Below, piece by piece: positions 11,198 to 21,760 of a stretch of DNA of 64,000 bases. Both the position numbers and the translations under genes were made by a program. The stretch lies in contig CM060733.1 of the NCBI GenBank assembly GCA_030704615.1, positions 43,462,001-43,526,000 on the forward strand. The letters are read 5' to 3'. This DNA is from Takakia lepidozioides (lineage: Eukaryota > Streptophyta > Takakiopsida > Takakiales > Takakiaceae). The notes beneath the pieces are model-generated. The model made no database searches, had not been told where the DNA came from, and saw only the letters and a program-made list of their open reading frames with translations. Position 1 is the first letter of the stretch. Every line of letters begins with the position of its first letter.

Positions 11198-14100
11198 AAA
11201 GATCGGCTACGGCAAACGTCTTATGGGTACATTCTCTCTAAAGATCTGAATCAATGGTCACAAGGCTACGGCAAACAATGTCTTGTGAGTACATTCTCTA
11301 AAGATCTGAATCTAAGTCCACAAGTCTTGACTCTGCTGGATAAATCTGACTTAGAGGCTGTAGTGTCCAAAGCCATTTCTTTGTCAGGAAAGATTCTGAT
11401 GAAAATGAAGTGAGGCAGAAAACTTCCCTGAACTTGTTTCCAGTCGGTGACATGGGGGAGGACATCATGGATGACCTCAAGGCTTTACCCACTCTTGACA
11501 CTAGACTGGAATTTAGACTAAGTGTGGGAAGCCTACCTTTGAACAGCACACAGATGCAGAGAGGAAAGGGGGATTGCAAATGCCCGTTGGGTGGGCAACC
11601 TGAAGACAATATTCATTTTGTGATTCATTGTCCTGGGTACTGTCACCAGAGACGCCTCTTCAGATCCATCAAGGGATTTGTGCCTGTACTTCTGTTTACC
11701 AACTTGGAAAATCTTGAGGTTGAGCCAAAAGCCCAGGACCTTTTGGGGCCTACTTATTGGGCAAATCACCCACAGCAGATTGATGCTTGTGTAAAGGGCT
11801 TTCGAGAGGATATCTGGAAAACTTGGATCAATTGTCTGTTCCAAGGTAAGTCATACTACCGGTGTCAGCCCCTGACAAAGGTAGTTTCTGTCCCTATGTG
11901 TTCCGCTCAAACTGGGTGCAAGGTCAATGGCCGCAAGGCTATGGCAAATGTCTTATGAGTACATTCTCTCTCCCTAAACCTTGGTGGCCTTTCTGTTCTG
12001 TCCAAACTGGGTGCGGGGGTCTATGGCCACAAGTCTACCTCAGACAATGTCTCATGAGTATATTCTAAATCCTGGTGGGTGCAAACCAGTGTTGGACGGT
12101 TATTTGATTTCTTTCGTAACCTACGGTTCGGGTATTTACAAAATCTTAGAATCGAAGAGCCTCTGGTTCCGCGTTTTTGATACACATTTCTCTTATGGAA
12201 AGAACTGCGGGTTCTGGGTAATTTCAAGAACCGCAAATATTTAGCGGTTTTTGTCAAATAACCAGCAGGTCTTTGGCGGATCTTTAATGGTTTTCAAGCC
12301 GGTTAGTTCAAAACTACGTAACTGGCGGTTACAAGCCTTTGCCAGTTCTTGCTTTTTTAACCCAGTTATATTTCCACATAACCTCCGGAGGTTTGTAGCT
12401 GAATCAAAGAACCTCCCAACACTAGTGCAAACCCCATACTGGGAGAGCTAGTTTCCTGCGGGGTCAATGACCGTAAGGCTATGACAAGCCAATATGTGCA
12501 GAGAACGGCATGAGTACAGTTGTGTCCAGGGCCGTGCAGTCCCACTAAGTAATTACTAATAAATAGTAAGTACCAGGCTGGAAAGAGGGCGCTCCCTCTC
12601 TCAGGCGGCGGGCCTGGCCTTGTCAAGCTGTGGTGGTTGAAGAAGGCTGCTTGTCTGATTGCTAGGAGGAAAGGGGCATATTTTTTGCACTTGGTTAAGA
12701 TAGCTGAGTTTGGTCATGACAACCTGACTGTCAAGCATGCAGATAAGTGCCTCTGTGAACGCCTTAATGGCAGTTGCAGGACAAAAAGTTTATACCTGCA
12801 GCTGAGCTGCAGGGATTAGCTAATCCATGGTGGGTGCAAACAAAAGGCTCCAGGAGGGTTAGTTGCCTGTGGGGTCAGTGGCCGTAAGGCTAGGGCAGGT
12901 AACGTTTGCAGGAAACAGCTTGAGTACATTCTCTCTCTCTATGATGTTAGGTGGACTCAGCCTGCTTTTGTGCAAAGTTTCAGTTTTAACATTTCATCCC
13001 ATCATGTTCTAAGAAAACCTCCTGTGTCTCCCTTTCGTATGTCTCCCTTTTGCATTTCCTGGTGCAGTGGTGCATCTGAAGGGTCTGTATTTCAGGAAGT
13101 GAAGAGAACTCGTCTGCTATTCATGAGCTGTGGACCATAAGCCCCTTGTACGCAGCAGTCTCAGTTATAGCATCCTGCTCAATGTGAGGGAGGTACATCG
13201 TTTTGAATACTTCTCCTTGTCGCTTGGGTGACAGGTCTCTTATTTGCGGTATGGGCTCATGGTCCGCCACATTGTTGATAAGAAAAGCCCTGTTTATGGG
13301 CACAACATGGAATCTCTGACTGAAGGCGATGCCTCCTTCTCTCTCACAATCATGGGATTGGAACGTACATCAATGCAACCAATATTCCACTTGGAGGTGA
13401 TTTCTTCGCATCACATCATTTTCTTATGAACCAAAAAGAGACGAGGTTTACGAACTCATTGTTTGAATGATTAATTACTTAACATTCCATTTTCGCTCTA
13501 CAGGACTATTTTGTGTGTGATGGAGACGTAGTGTGGGATGGAGACTACATGGATTTCATTCATATCAACAGACATGGACAGCGTGTATTGGACCATGCAA
13601 AGATTGATCTTCTCAAGACCTTCAAGGTGATGGAGCCAGCCCCCAAGGCCTACTCTCATACCCCCTTTGTTTTGACTGATTATACACCTCCAGTAGTCAT
13701 TCTTTATGGAACACCTACTTGTTGGGTGTGCCATGATATGTTTATACACCATGAAGATGTGTGAACGAAAGCAAGCCAGTGCGTCCTCCTTGAATTCCAG
13801 TGCTCACTAAGTAACAAGCAAGAGAAGGTTAGAGCCAAGGTTTTGTTGAAAGAGGTGACACAAGAGGCCCTTCAGATGTCAAAGGATTTCTTGAGGTCTC
13901 CTGAATTGGTATTGCATACAGTGTGCGTGGAATTGCCTCGCAGCTCGCTGTTACCCGCCATGGTTATTTCAACCAGTGAGTATCAGCGCTGGAACATATG
14001 ACGTTTTATTCCTTACATCTATCTGAGAATCGTGTTTTCATCAAATGGACTTGGCTACAGGTTGCGGGGATGGTGTCCCAAGCAATCACTCGAATGGAAG

Positions 14101-14273
14101 GAGATGTGGCCAGACGGAGAAAAGAGAAACTAGAGGAAGACAGTGCCAAGTCTGGCTCCCGAGAAGCGAGGCCAGAAGATATGTCGGCACCTAGAGGGTG
14201 GGTTGGCAGCCTAAGAGCCCGCAAGCTATGGAAGTCGAAGTCGACGTCCTTCACCCGAGCGCCAGATTGGTGA
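5846..14273 (+). CDS. Kir-family (inward-rectifier-like) channel with a non-canonical filter
   Basis: Ten exons with matching phase: 5846(open)-6658, 7414-7571, 7838-8105, 8448-8644, 9291-9412, 10035-10137, 10386-10533, 13235-13396, 13504-13626, 14061-14273; about 768 residues. The first 5846 codon is GTG, so the true start is probably in an unseen 5' exon or at the ATG at 6056. An acidic, unrecognised N-terminal region of about 390 residues precedes an interfacial segment (DFYVACLK), TM1 (about 414-441, FLLGVFLAPVALGLLF), a pore helix and TM2 ending GAVFARMSQP. Then comes a Kir cytoplasmic domain with CSKKAIIR, KFRVFAVRLVL, VRHIVDKKSPVYG, DASFSLTIMGLE and VLDHAKIDLLKT, each matching a known Kir landmark in order. 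Where Kir channels have TTIGYG this protein has TTFGGS (about 484-489). The family forms tetrameric K+ channels in membranes; selectivity here is uncertain. Exon 9 could alternatively run on to a stop at 13,764. Confidence 0.85.
9018..9116 (-). repeat. Short interspersed repeat, family 'CTCCGGCC', copy 2
   Basis: Reverse orientation relative to the copies at 1,755 and 39,205: GGGCCCACCCCC, then AGTAGCCGCAAGGTGAAGTG, then TCTGGCCGGAGTCTTCTCC. It lies in intron 4 of the Kir-like gene. It extends further than copy 1 and shares the 'tatagggccca' end with copy 3. Confidence 0.75.
10690..11165 (+). mobile_element. LINE 3' fragment (second family), copy 1
   Basis: In intron 7 of the Kir-like gene. 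It encodes pieces of a LINE C-terminus with a zinc-finger-like CKCLLCGQPED..HF, as in the zf-RVT region after plant reverse transcriptases, and ends in the tail GGGTCAATGGCTACAAGGC plus TATGGTAAACAACG, then (CT)n. A lone tail of the same kind sits at 10,615-10,676. Parts are deleted compared with copy 2 (11,330-11,972). 5'-truncated copies sharing a common 3' end are typical of LINE insertion. Confidence 0.7.
11157..11200. repeat. CT-rich simple repeat
   Basis: A run of CTCTCT interrupted by a C9 tract directly follows a LINE tail. The (CT)n probably is the variable 3' tail of that LINE family. Confidence 0.8.
11330..11972 (+). mobile_element. LINE 3' fragment (second family), copy 2
   Basis: A 182-codon open frame (11,410-11,958) encodes a LINE C-terminal segment: GDCKCPLGGQPED, then HFVIHCPGYCHQRR, a CCHC-like finger in which one Cys of the ancestral CPLCG has become Gly, followed by FREDIWKTWINCLF. 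It ends in the tail CAAGGTCAATGGCCGCAAGG and TCTTATGAGTACATTCTCTC. Isolated tails of the same sequence follow at 12,010-12,066 and precede at 11,228-11,298. It lies inside Kir intron 7; no RT catalytic motifs remain. Confidence 0.75.
12087..12424. mobile_element. Non-autonomous hAT element (MITE), 338 bp
   Basis: Left end CAGTGTTGGACGG and right end CCTCCCAACACTA are imperfect terminal inverted repeats. A perfect 8-bp target duplication GTGCAAAC flanks it at 12,079-12,086 and 12,425-12,432. An 8-bp duplication and CAnTG-type ends are the hAT signature. No transposase frame. Same family as 39,503-40,218 and 62,216-63,012. It sits in intron 7 of the Kir-like gene. Confidence 0.9.
12434..12945 (+). 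repeat. Two related SINE-like repeats
   Basis: Two similar blocks, about 12,440-12,530 and 12,845-12,945, each carry GAGCTAGTTTCCTG- or GTTAGTTGCCTG-like starts, then GGGGTCAATGACCGTAAGGC and CAT/CTTGAGTACA. They resemble, but are not identical to, the LINE tail (GGGTCAATGGCCACAAGGC), so they may be SINEs that borrowed that tail. Confidence 0.5.
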
Positions 14274-15020
14274 AGTCTTGCCATGGTCAACGAGTGCATA
14301 CAAGGCTTTGAAATTTGCCAATGGAACTCAGACTCAAACCTATGTCATGGTGACTACAATTGCAACCAAGCTGGAGATGTTGCAAAGTACCTTTGCTGTC
14401 AACCGAGCAGTGATTTGTTACAGAAACGCTGGTTTCAAAGATGTCTGAGTGAGGCAAGCATTGGGAAATTACTGCCGAAAATCAGGAATTTGCTTGTAGA
14501 ATACAACATTTTTTCCTGATGAAATGGAGTAATGTTTAGGATACATGCGGGCAATAAAATTTCAGCAGCCCTTTACCCATAGAATTGGGGTGGTTGTCAC
14601 GGAAGATTATAACTTAAAAGCTGTTTGGTGTAGTAGAGAAGAGTCAAGTATTAGCGATCTCTTTTCGGGTGTGCTTTTGGCGTTTGCTTTCGACTGCATG
14701 CAAATGATATTCCCAGCCTTCTTGACTGAGAGCTGGATTTGAGTTGTTCATCATTAGTGGAGTGACTAAATGAGATGCTTGCAAATGTCCGGAGTTGATC
14801 TTTTCATCACTAAATGCAAGCTTCAGGGCCATCTCCTCAATGGGACATCAGAAAGGCTGTGTGTGCTCTAGAGATGCACATGTAAGTGAGCATTCTGTGC
14901 GGCCGCTGACCTCTTTCCAAAACTTCAACACTTTTATGACATTGCCTAGAAATTGGCTTCTGATTTCCTTCCAAACAACAGAGAAGTTGATGAGACCAGC
15001 GTTTTATTTCTCAAGTAGAG
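14274..15020. other. 3' region of the Kir-like gene, no further gene seen
   Basis: No recognisable protein frame. Probably 3' UTR and intergenic DNA. Confidence 0.4.
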
Positions 15021-15230
15021 TGGCTACTCGTGTATTCTACCCAGCGCCCCAGGTGACAAAAAAATGAGCTGGCACCTCTAGAATTGTCGCTATATGACAG
15101 GTGGCAAGTTAGAACAAGTCCACAATGGCTTGCACCTATATATTCTACACAGCGTCCCAGGTGACGAAAAAATGAGCTGGCACCTCTAACTTGTTGCTAT
15201 ATGACAGGTAGGTTATAACAAGTGCACGAT
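15021..15230. repeat. 105-bp tandem duplication
   Basis: Two copies start at 15,021 and 15,126 and share TATTCTACCCAGCGCCCCAG, AAAATGAGCTGGCACCTCTA and TATATGACAGGT with a few substitutions. Non-coding. Confidence 0.85.
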
Positions 15231-15979
15231 GGCAATATCATAGGGAATTTCTATGAATCCTATTTCAGTGCCCTGATGTGGACAGCAGAAAAAGAGTTGA
15301 GCATTGCACCGCGGCTCACTTGGCCGTGAAGTGGGTTCATGTGATGACAATGCCCTCACAGCCAACGAGGCTTCACATATTCCATACTTTGGTGTAATTT
15401 TATCAAGTTTTATTAAACAGTGGATGGTGCACTGAGTGCCACCCAGACCTCGGCGGGTGTGGTATGTTCGTATGTTCTTCTCCCCCTTCCCTTGGGCCGT
15501 GTCCCATGCAGAGGCCTTCACAGATGGTTATTTTGTTGTCTCCTCATTATTCTAAAGAGGAGAGTACGTATCAGTGTCAAGAATCGCTAATCTGCCTTCC
15601 CTAGGTGTCACCTCCTCTCCTTTGCTGAAAAAATACTTTGTGCCTCCAGGAAGCACCTCCCTCAGGTAATATCTTATCGAACAATTTATGAAGAATAATT
15701 TGATGATTTTCTCAAGTTTACTATGGATGAAAGTAGATTTTACTATTCACAAAGAGGAGCCAGAGTCACTCGAACTGCCTCCTTCAATCAAGTGCAATTA
15801 TGGGCTGACTTTCCCACCTATGCTGGGTAGACCCCACTATCATTTCCTGTGGATATGCCACAGGAAATGCCCTCAACAGTGGATCATGGTCAATACTCTC
15901 AGGAAATGGTGGATGAACTGAGTAGCTACAGATCAATGAACGAAGCAAAACACTCGCACCTTTCCACAAAAACAACTTT

Positions 15980-18900
15980 TCACCAGTAATCCCCACAAGA
16001 ACAAACCCCATCTTCAAAGTGATGAAAGCGGTTAGCGTCCCGTACAACAATTGCTCGGCCAACAATCTTTGAGATGAATTTGGTGGAGGTGTGGCAGTCA
16101 CCACACACCCGAAGATTTTTGATGAGACGGAGAGGCGTCCTGGGGGTCGTGCTGATCAGCCCAAAACCAATGGCCAGCTTCTCACTGTGGTGACAAAGAG
16201 AAAATTCCTTTTGCTCCTCCACCACATCATGCAATACAAAGCGTGTGTCGGGCACATACCCTGCCTCCTTCATCTGCCCAGACAATCTTCTCAGCTCAGC
16301 ATGGATATCCTTAATTTTGGGATGCAGTTTGTCATCTACAACAAAGGTGTGCACCCTCTTGCCAACCTCAATGCAGCAGCGACCTGGCTCCTTCCTAACC
16401 CCTCTGACATTCATCATTTTTCTCACCTTTGCACTATCATCCCACCTGCCAGCTGCAGCATAGATGTTTGATAGCAACACATAAGTCGCGGCATCTTGTT
16501 CATCCCACTTGAGAATAGATGTTGCCGCACGTTCAGCCATCGCCACATTGCCATGGATTCTGCAGGCACCGAGCAAGGCCCTCCAAACCATAGCATTTGG
16601 TTTCATTGGCATTTTGTTAATGAGGTCCTCTGCCTCATCCAATTGCCCCACACGTCCAAGAAGGTCCACCATGCAGCCAAAGTGCTTTACTGTCGGAGAG
16701 ACACCATGATCATGACTCAGGGAATCAAAGTAGCGTCTTCCTTCATCCAGTAGGCCAGTGTGGCTGCATGCAGAGAGAACACATATAAAGGTGATACTGT
16801 CCGGCTTCAAGCCTTCCTTTTGCATTCCTTCAAATAGTTGCAGGGCTTCCCTATGGCAACCATGCTGGGCATAGCCTGCAATCATACCATTCCAGGACGC
16901 CACATCTCGTTTGGCCATATTGTTGAACACTCCCTTTGCATCCTCCATGCTCCCGCATTTGGCATACATGTCCATGAGGGCATTGTTCAGAGTGACATTT
17001 GGTCCAATACCAGCTCTGACAATGTCACCATGGACCTCTTTGCCCTTTTCCAAGGCTGCCAGGCTTGCACACGCATTGCAAACACAAACAAACGTGATGT
17101 GGTTGGGCTTCACCTCTTCCTTCATCATTTGCTCATATGTCTGCAAAGCCTCAATCCCTCGCCCCTGCTGTGCATATCCTGCAATCATTGCGTTCCACGA
17201 CACCACATCACGTTCAGCCATAGTGTCGAACACTCCCTTTGAGTCTTCAATGCTCCCACATTTGGCATACATGTCCATGAGGGTACTGTTCAGAACAACA
17301 TCTGGTACAATTCCAGCTTTGACGATTTCACCATGGACCTCTTTGCCCTTTTCGAGAGCTGCCAAGCTTGCACATGCCTTGCAAACGCAAACAAATGTGA
17401 TGCGGTCGGGCTTCACCCCTTCCTGCATCATTTGCTCAAAGGTCTCCAAAGCCTCCTTCCCGCGTCCTTGCTGTGCATATCCTGCGATCATCGTGTTCCA
17501 CGACACCACATTTTGTTCAGCCATATTGTCGAACAACCTCTGTGCATCTTCAACGCTCCCACATTTGGCATACATGTCCACCAGGGCAGTGTTCAGAATG
17601 ACATCTGGTACAATTCCAGCTTTGATGATGTCACCATGGACCTCTTTGCCCTTTTCCAAGGCTCCCAGGGTCGCACACGCATTGCAAACGCAAACAAACG
17701 TGATATGGTTGGGCTTCACCCCTCCCCGGATCATTTGCTCATAGGTCTCCAAAGCCTCTATCCCGCAACCCTTCTGTGCATATCCTGTGATCATTGCGTT
17801 CCATGACACCACATTTCGTTCAGCCATATTGTCGAACACTCCCTTTGCATCTTCAATACTCCCACATTTGGCATACATATCCAGCAAGGCAGTGTTCAGA
17901 ATGACATCTGGTACCATTCCAGCTCTGACAATGTCACCATGGACCTCTTTGCCCTTTTCCAAGGCTGCCAGGTTCGCACATGCATTGCAAACGCAAACAA
18001 ACGTGATGTGGTTGGGCTTCACCTCTTCCTCCAACATTTGCTCATATGTCTCCAAAGCCTCAATACCGCGCCACTGCTGTACATATCCTGCAATCATGGC
18101 ATTCCACGAGACTACATCACGTTCAGCCATAGTGTTGAACACTCCCTTCGCATCTTCAATGCACCCACATTTGGAATACATGTCCACGAGCGTGTTGTTC
18201 AGAATGACATCTGGTACAATTCCAGCTTTGATGATGTCACCATGGACCTCTTTGCCCTTTTCCAGGGCTGCCAGGCTTGCACAAGCATTGCAAACGCAAA
18301 CAAACGTGACGCGGTCCGGCTCCACCCCTTGTCGCATCATTTGGTAATAGGTCTCCAAAGCATTCCTACCACACCCATGCTTGGTAAATCCTGCCAACAT
18401 CATATTCCACGTGATCAAAGATCGTTGAGGCATTTCGTTGAACACTTGGTGAGCATCCATGATGCTCCCACACTTAACATACATGTTGACAAGGGAGTTG
18501 TGTAGAAAAACGTTTGGCTTGAATCCACTTTGGATTATGTGAGCGTGCACCTGCTTCCCAGCTTCCAGGCCTTTCATCTTGATGCACGTACGCAAGAGAC
18601 AGACATACGTATCTGAATCTGCTGAAATGCCTCCTCCTTGGTTTAAAGTCTGTAGAGCCTCTGTCAGTCTGCCTGCCTCACAAAGCATCTTCACACGCCC
18701 AGAAGTCCCAGAAGAGGCATTGTGGACTCCCTCTCTTGGTCCTCTTTCAGAAGCTGTGGTCAAGGTTGAGGTGCCTAAGATTATCAATTGTGCTGCTGCC
18801 GCTGCTGCTTCCAGTTGACCATCTACCCATGCAGGTCTCTTGTAGCTATTGATCCACAAGGAATAATAGGTAATCTTGTGCTTGGAATCCAGCCGTTTTG

Positions 18901-20036
18901 GATGAATCTGGACCCACACTCTACCCCTGCTCCTTCAGCTATCCGTACCTCTGCACAAATCATGCATACATCCTTGCCTTGCTGCTAGCAGCTGACAAAT
19001 ACGGCCTAGATTTGTTCTAACAAACACCCCAACCCTACTTATCACACTAGTTCCAATTTGAATTGCGTCTGCTTCTGTCTGTAATCCAACATGCAATCAC
19101 CTTTCTGCCTCGATTGTCCCACCATTGACTGGGTTCGGAGAAGTATTCTTTCCAAAGCTTCTCCTCGTCTCTGTTATCTGATTGCAGCAGTAACATGTCA
19201 AAACATTTCAAACAACCATAGATCCACCCAATGAGCTAAACTTGCAGAATTCAACGTGGATAATTTGGGACCCCTCTAATAAGAGGGAAAAATAGGCTGA
19301 AATGTGTTGAAGAAGGTGCCTTCATTAGCAGTGCCTGATTTCATCAATTGTGCTGCCGCTGCTTCCAGTTGACCATCTACCCATGGAGGTTTCTTGTAGC
19401 TATTGATCCACATGGAATCATAAGTAATCTTATGTTTGAAATTCAGCCCTCTTGGATGAACTCTATCCCTGCTCCTTCAGCTAACCCTGCCTCTGCACAA
19501 ATCATGCAGACATCCTGAACACGTAGAGTTCTTCCAGCAAACACCCCATCCCTACAATCACACTAGTTCCAATTTGGTCTGCTTCTCTCTGCAATCGAAC
19601 ATGCATTCACCTTTCTGTCTTGAATGTCCCACAATTGACCGGGGTCGGAAGTGTATCCATTCCAAAGCTTCTCCTCATCTCTGTCATCGGTTTTAGGGAA
19701 CTTTCCTGCTGCCACATCAGCAGTAAAATGTCAAAATCACTCCAAACCACCGTAACCCAACGAGCTAACTTACAGATTCGACATGCAAATTCAGGGACGA
19801 GTCTGATGAAAGGGCAAATCAGGCTGAAATAGATTGAACAAGAAGGTGCCCTCACCACATTGTCCTTGACTTTGTGTCATGACCCATGGAGGATTCAACC
19901 GACCATCAACCCAAAAGGACCTCTTGTGTGTGCTGCTTGTGTCCATGGTCGGGTAATGTCCGATTGGTCTGTGAGAACCACCACGGTGCAGCTGAGCAGC
20001 CATAGATTGAAACAAGACCAAGCTGACCCCCGCCAT
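15980..20036 (-). CDS. PDF-motif (OSB-like) / PPR-DYW fusion protein
   Basis: The main exon is 18907-15980, 975 residues and stop. It opens with IHPKRLDSKHKITYYSLW and KRPAWVDGQLEAA, the second half of an OSB PDF motif; the first half (EEKLWKEYFSEPSQWWDNR) is in the exon 19177-19101, joined by a phase-0 GT-AG intron. A phase-compatible upstream exon, about 20036-19856, has an ATG, a serine/hydrophobic N-terminus and another PDF-like tail (FWVDGRLNPPWV). Exon-like copies at about 19,720-19,600 and 19,450-19,320 have a phase problem and may be skipped. After the motif come six P-L-S PPR triplets of about 101 residues, an E region, and a DYW domain with EPGRCCIEV, HSE, CGDCH and terminal CSCGDYW, all zinc and catalytic residues kept. 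PPR-DYW proteins carry out organellar C-to-U editing; OSB proteins bind organellar single-stranded DNA. No OB-fold is seen. The fusion is my inference from one uninterrupted frame. Confidence 0.85.
16790..18600 (-). repeat. 303-bp tandem modules encoding PPR triplets
   Basis: Six consecutive modules of about 303 bp, each giving a P-L-S PPR triplet such as KGKEVHGDIVRAGIVPDVIL, MYAKCGSIEDAKGVF and VVSWNAMIAGYAQQGRG. The inner four or five are close to one another at the DNA level, pointing to expansion by unequal exchange inside the gene. The P motifs mostly have Asn at position 5 and Asp or Asn at the last position. Confidence 0.9.
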
Positions 20037-20359
20037 CCCCCCCCCCCCCCAAGCACCTTGGAAACACCAAAGAGAAATACCAAATCGTCATACTAACAGG
20101 AAGAGCCAAAGTTCTTCACCTCGTACATTAAGAAAAAGCCACACCTTGCGATTGCGGTTGTCCCACCATCGTGAAGGATCTTTAAAGAACTCATGCCCGA
20201 AAATCCGACAGCATCATCATTTTGACAAGTTCCTTTACGGAGGGATGCTAGTGAGCTTTCAACAACATTCATGCTGGTCGCTTTGGGCTCCATTGGACTC
20301 TCCACAACGGAACATACGAACAGGTCCAACTGCAGTCTGGAGATTTTAGAGTGGGAGCA

Positions 20360-20430
20360 GGAAAAAAAGAAAAAGAAAAAGAAAGTTTGCAAAACAAATG
20401 CAAAGAAAAAAAAGAAAAAGAAATGCACCC
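20360..20430. repeat. Purine-rich A/AAAAG tract
   Basis: Runs of AAAAAGAAAAAG lie at the edge of the duplicated PPR block. The equivalent edge of block B has TTTTTC runs on the same strand (53,723-53,755). Confidence 0.8.
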
Positions 20431-21760
20431 ACTCATGTGCGACTCGGTCCCTGTTGGGGTGGGCCCTTTAGTTTTTAGTTCACAGTTCCTAGCAAGCCCC
20501 GTTGTACGTTCTCCAAACCCTAACTCTCAAGCTGAGCCAGTTTCCATTGAATTGCATATTCTTCTGCACAGTGGAGTTCGTATACAAGTGATTCATTGTA
20601 TATTTGGGAGGGGGGTTTTGGGAAACTTCCTGTCCATTTCATCAAGTCTTCCCTCTGCTGGGGCTTCTTTCCTTTCAGTATCGACGGCTTCTGAAGTTTA
20701 TAATCTGTGCGTGACAGAAGTATTGTCAGTTTGGTCTCACGGATCTGTGTAAAGGAAAGTAAGTTACAAGCACTGTCTGGAATCGAAGGTGGAAACGCCA
20801 TCAACATGCCCTCGTTTGTGCCCTTTCTCACATACGGTGTTTCAGAGTCCGGTATGAACGCCAACGCCAATCGTCTTGTTTGGCCTGTTTTCTTTTTGTA
20901 GAGACATCTCTCAAGCTCATTCAGATCATGCATTTATATCTGCGAGCAGTCCGAGAGAGCATTTATCTTGAATTTGTACGTTTTGTTGTAAGAATGAATC
21001 GTCATCTCGAGGAGTTCCTTGGGTCGATGTGTGCCTAGACCCTTGGAGCAATCCGGTATGGGGATTCCGAATTCCCAACTCCAATCTCAGTAGAACCGTT
21101 AACCTCTACCATCTAGTGTGAAAATTAGCATATGGATGCCAGCTTCTACCTTCCATCTCTGGGGATCTCCTCCTTTGATGAGATGATCACACATCTTCAA
21201 CTGATTCTTTGAGGATTTGTACATAATCTACTAAAAAACCAGGTTCATAACCCTAAAGAGTAATCCTAACAAAGATCAACAGTTGAGCCCAGTTCAGTTG
21301 GAATATGTCCCATGAGTGGATTCCTTTCGTGGGCTGATTTTATCAGGCTTTGGTCTGTGTTTAGATCCTCTGACCAGGTTACGGTAAGGGGATCTAATCA
21401 TTTTGATTTGGCAATTGCGGAGAAGAGTGAAACATCCAAGTTTGATCCATTGTGCAAGCATGTCCCAAGATTACATTTTGAGCCAGTAGAGAATTGAAAC
21501 TTTCAACTAGGGAGCTCAAAAAGCTAGGGTGCTAGTGTACTCTGCATGAAGTTGAGCAATTGTACCCAACCTAGCATAATCTCAATTTTGTGAGCTGATG
21601 TGGAAGAGCTGCATGGATCCATCTTACGTGGAGACTTAAAGGGGGAAGGAGTATTATCTCACAGGGTCATTCGCCTCAATTTCTACAGCCCTGTATTGGA
21701 CCATTTGTACTGTCTGGTATTTCGTTCTTCTGCTGTTTTTCCTTGGAGGACATCCTCAGA
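20431..21760. other. Intergenic region and possible 5' end of the RPAP2 gene
   Basis: No supported coding exon. The divergent PPR (-) and RPAP2 (+) genes share this space, so both promoters are likely here. A 5' UTR exon of the RPAP2 gene could lie at 21,300-21,760. Confidence 0.4.

Larger units (their letters stand above)
15290..20345. repeat. Segmental duplication block A (PPR locus)
   Basis: The block matches 48,110-53,760 in the same orientation, about 33 kb away. Shared landmarks outside the coding exon are TGCCCTCACAGCCAA (15,350 and 48,157), a conserved stretch at 15,785-15,960 versus 48,795-48,985, and the upstream exons and introns to 20,345 versus 53,720. Similarity is uneven, with indels, so the duplication is not very recent. 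Confidence 0.85.

Noticed and set aside
16790-18600. Regular direct repeats that might suggest a CRISPR-like or satellite array
   Set aside because: The 303-bp period encodes PPR triplets in one long frame; eukaryotic gene.
20093-20428. Minus-strand frame with KILHDGG..AIARCGFF as an N-terminal domain of the PPR fusion
   Set aside because: Shared with block B and tempting as a 5' exon, but there is no recognised fold, no clear splice link, and the adjacent sequence is low complexity; left unassigned.
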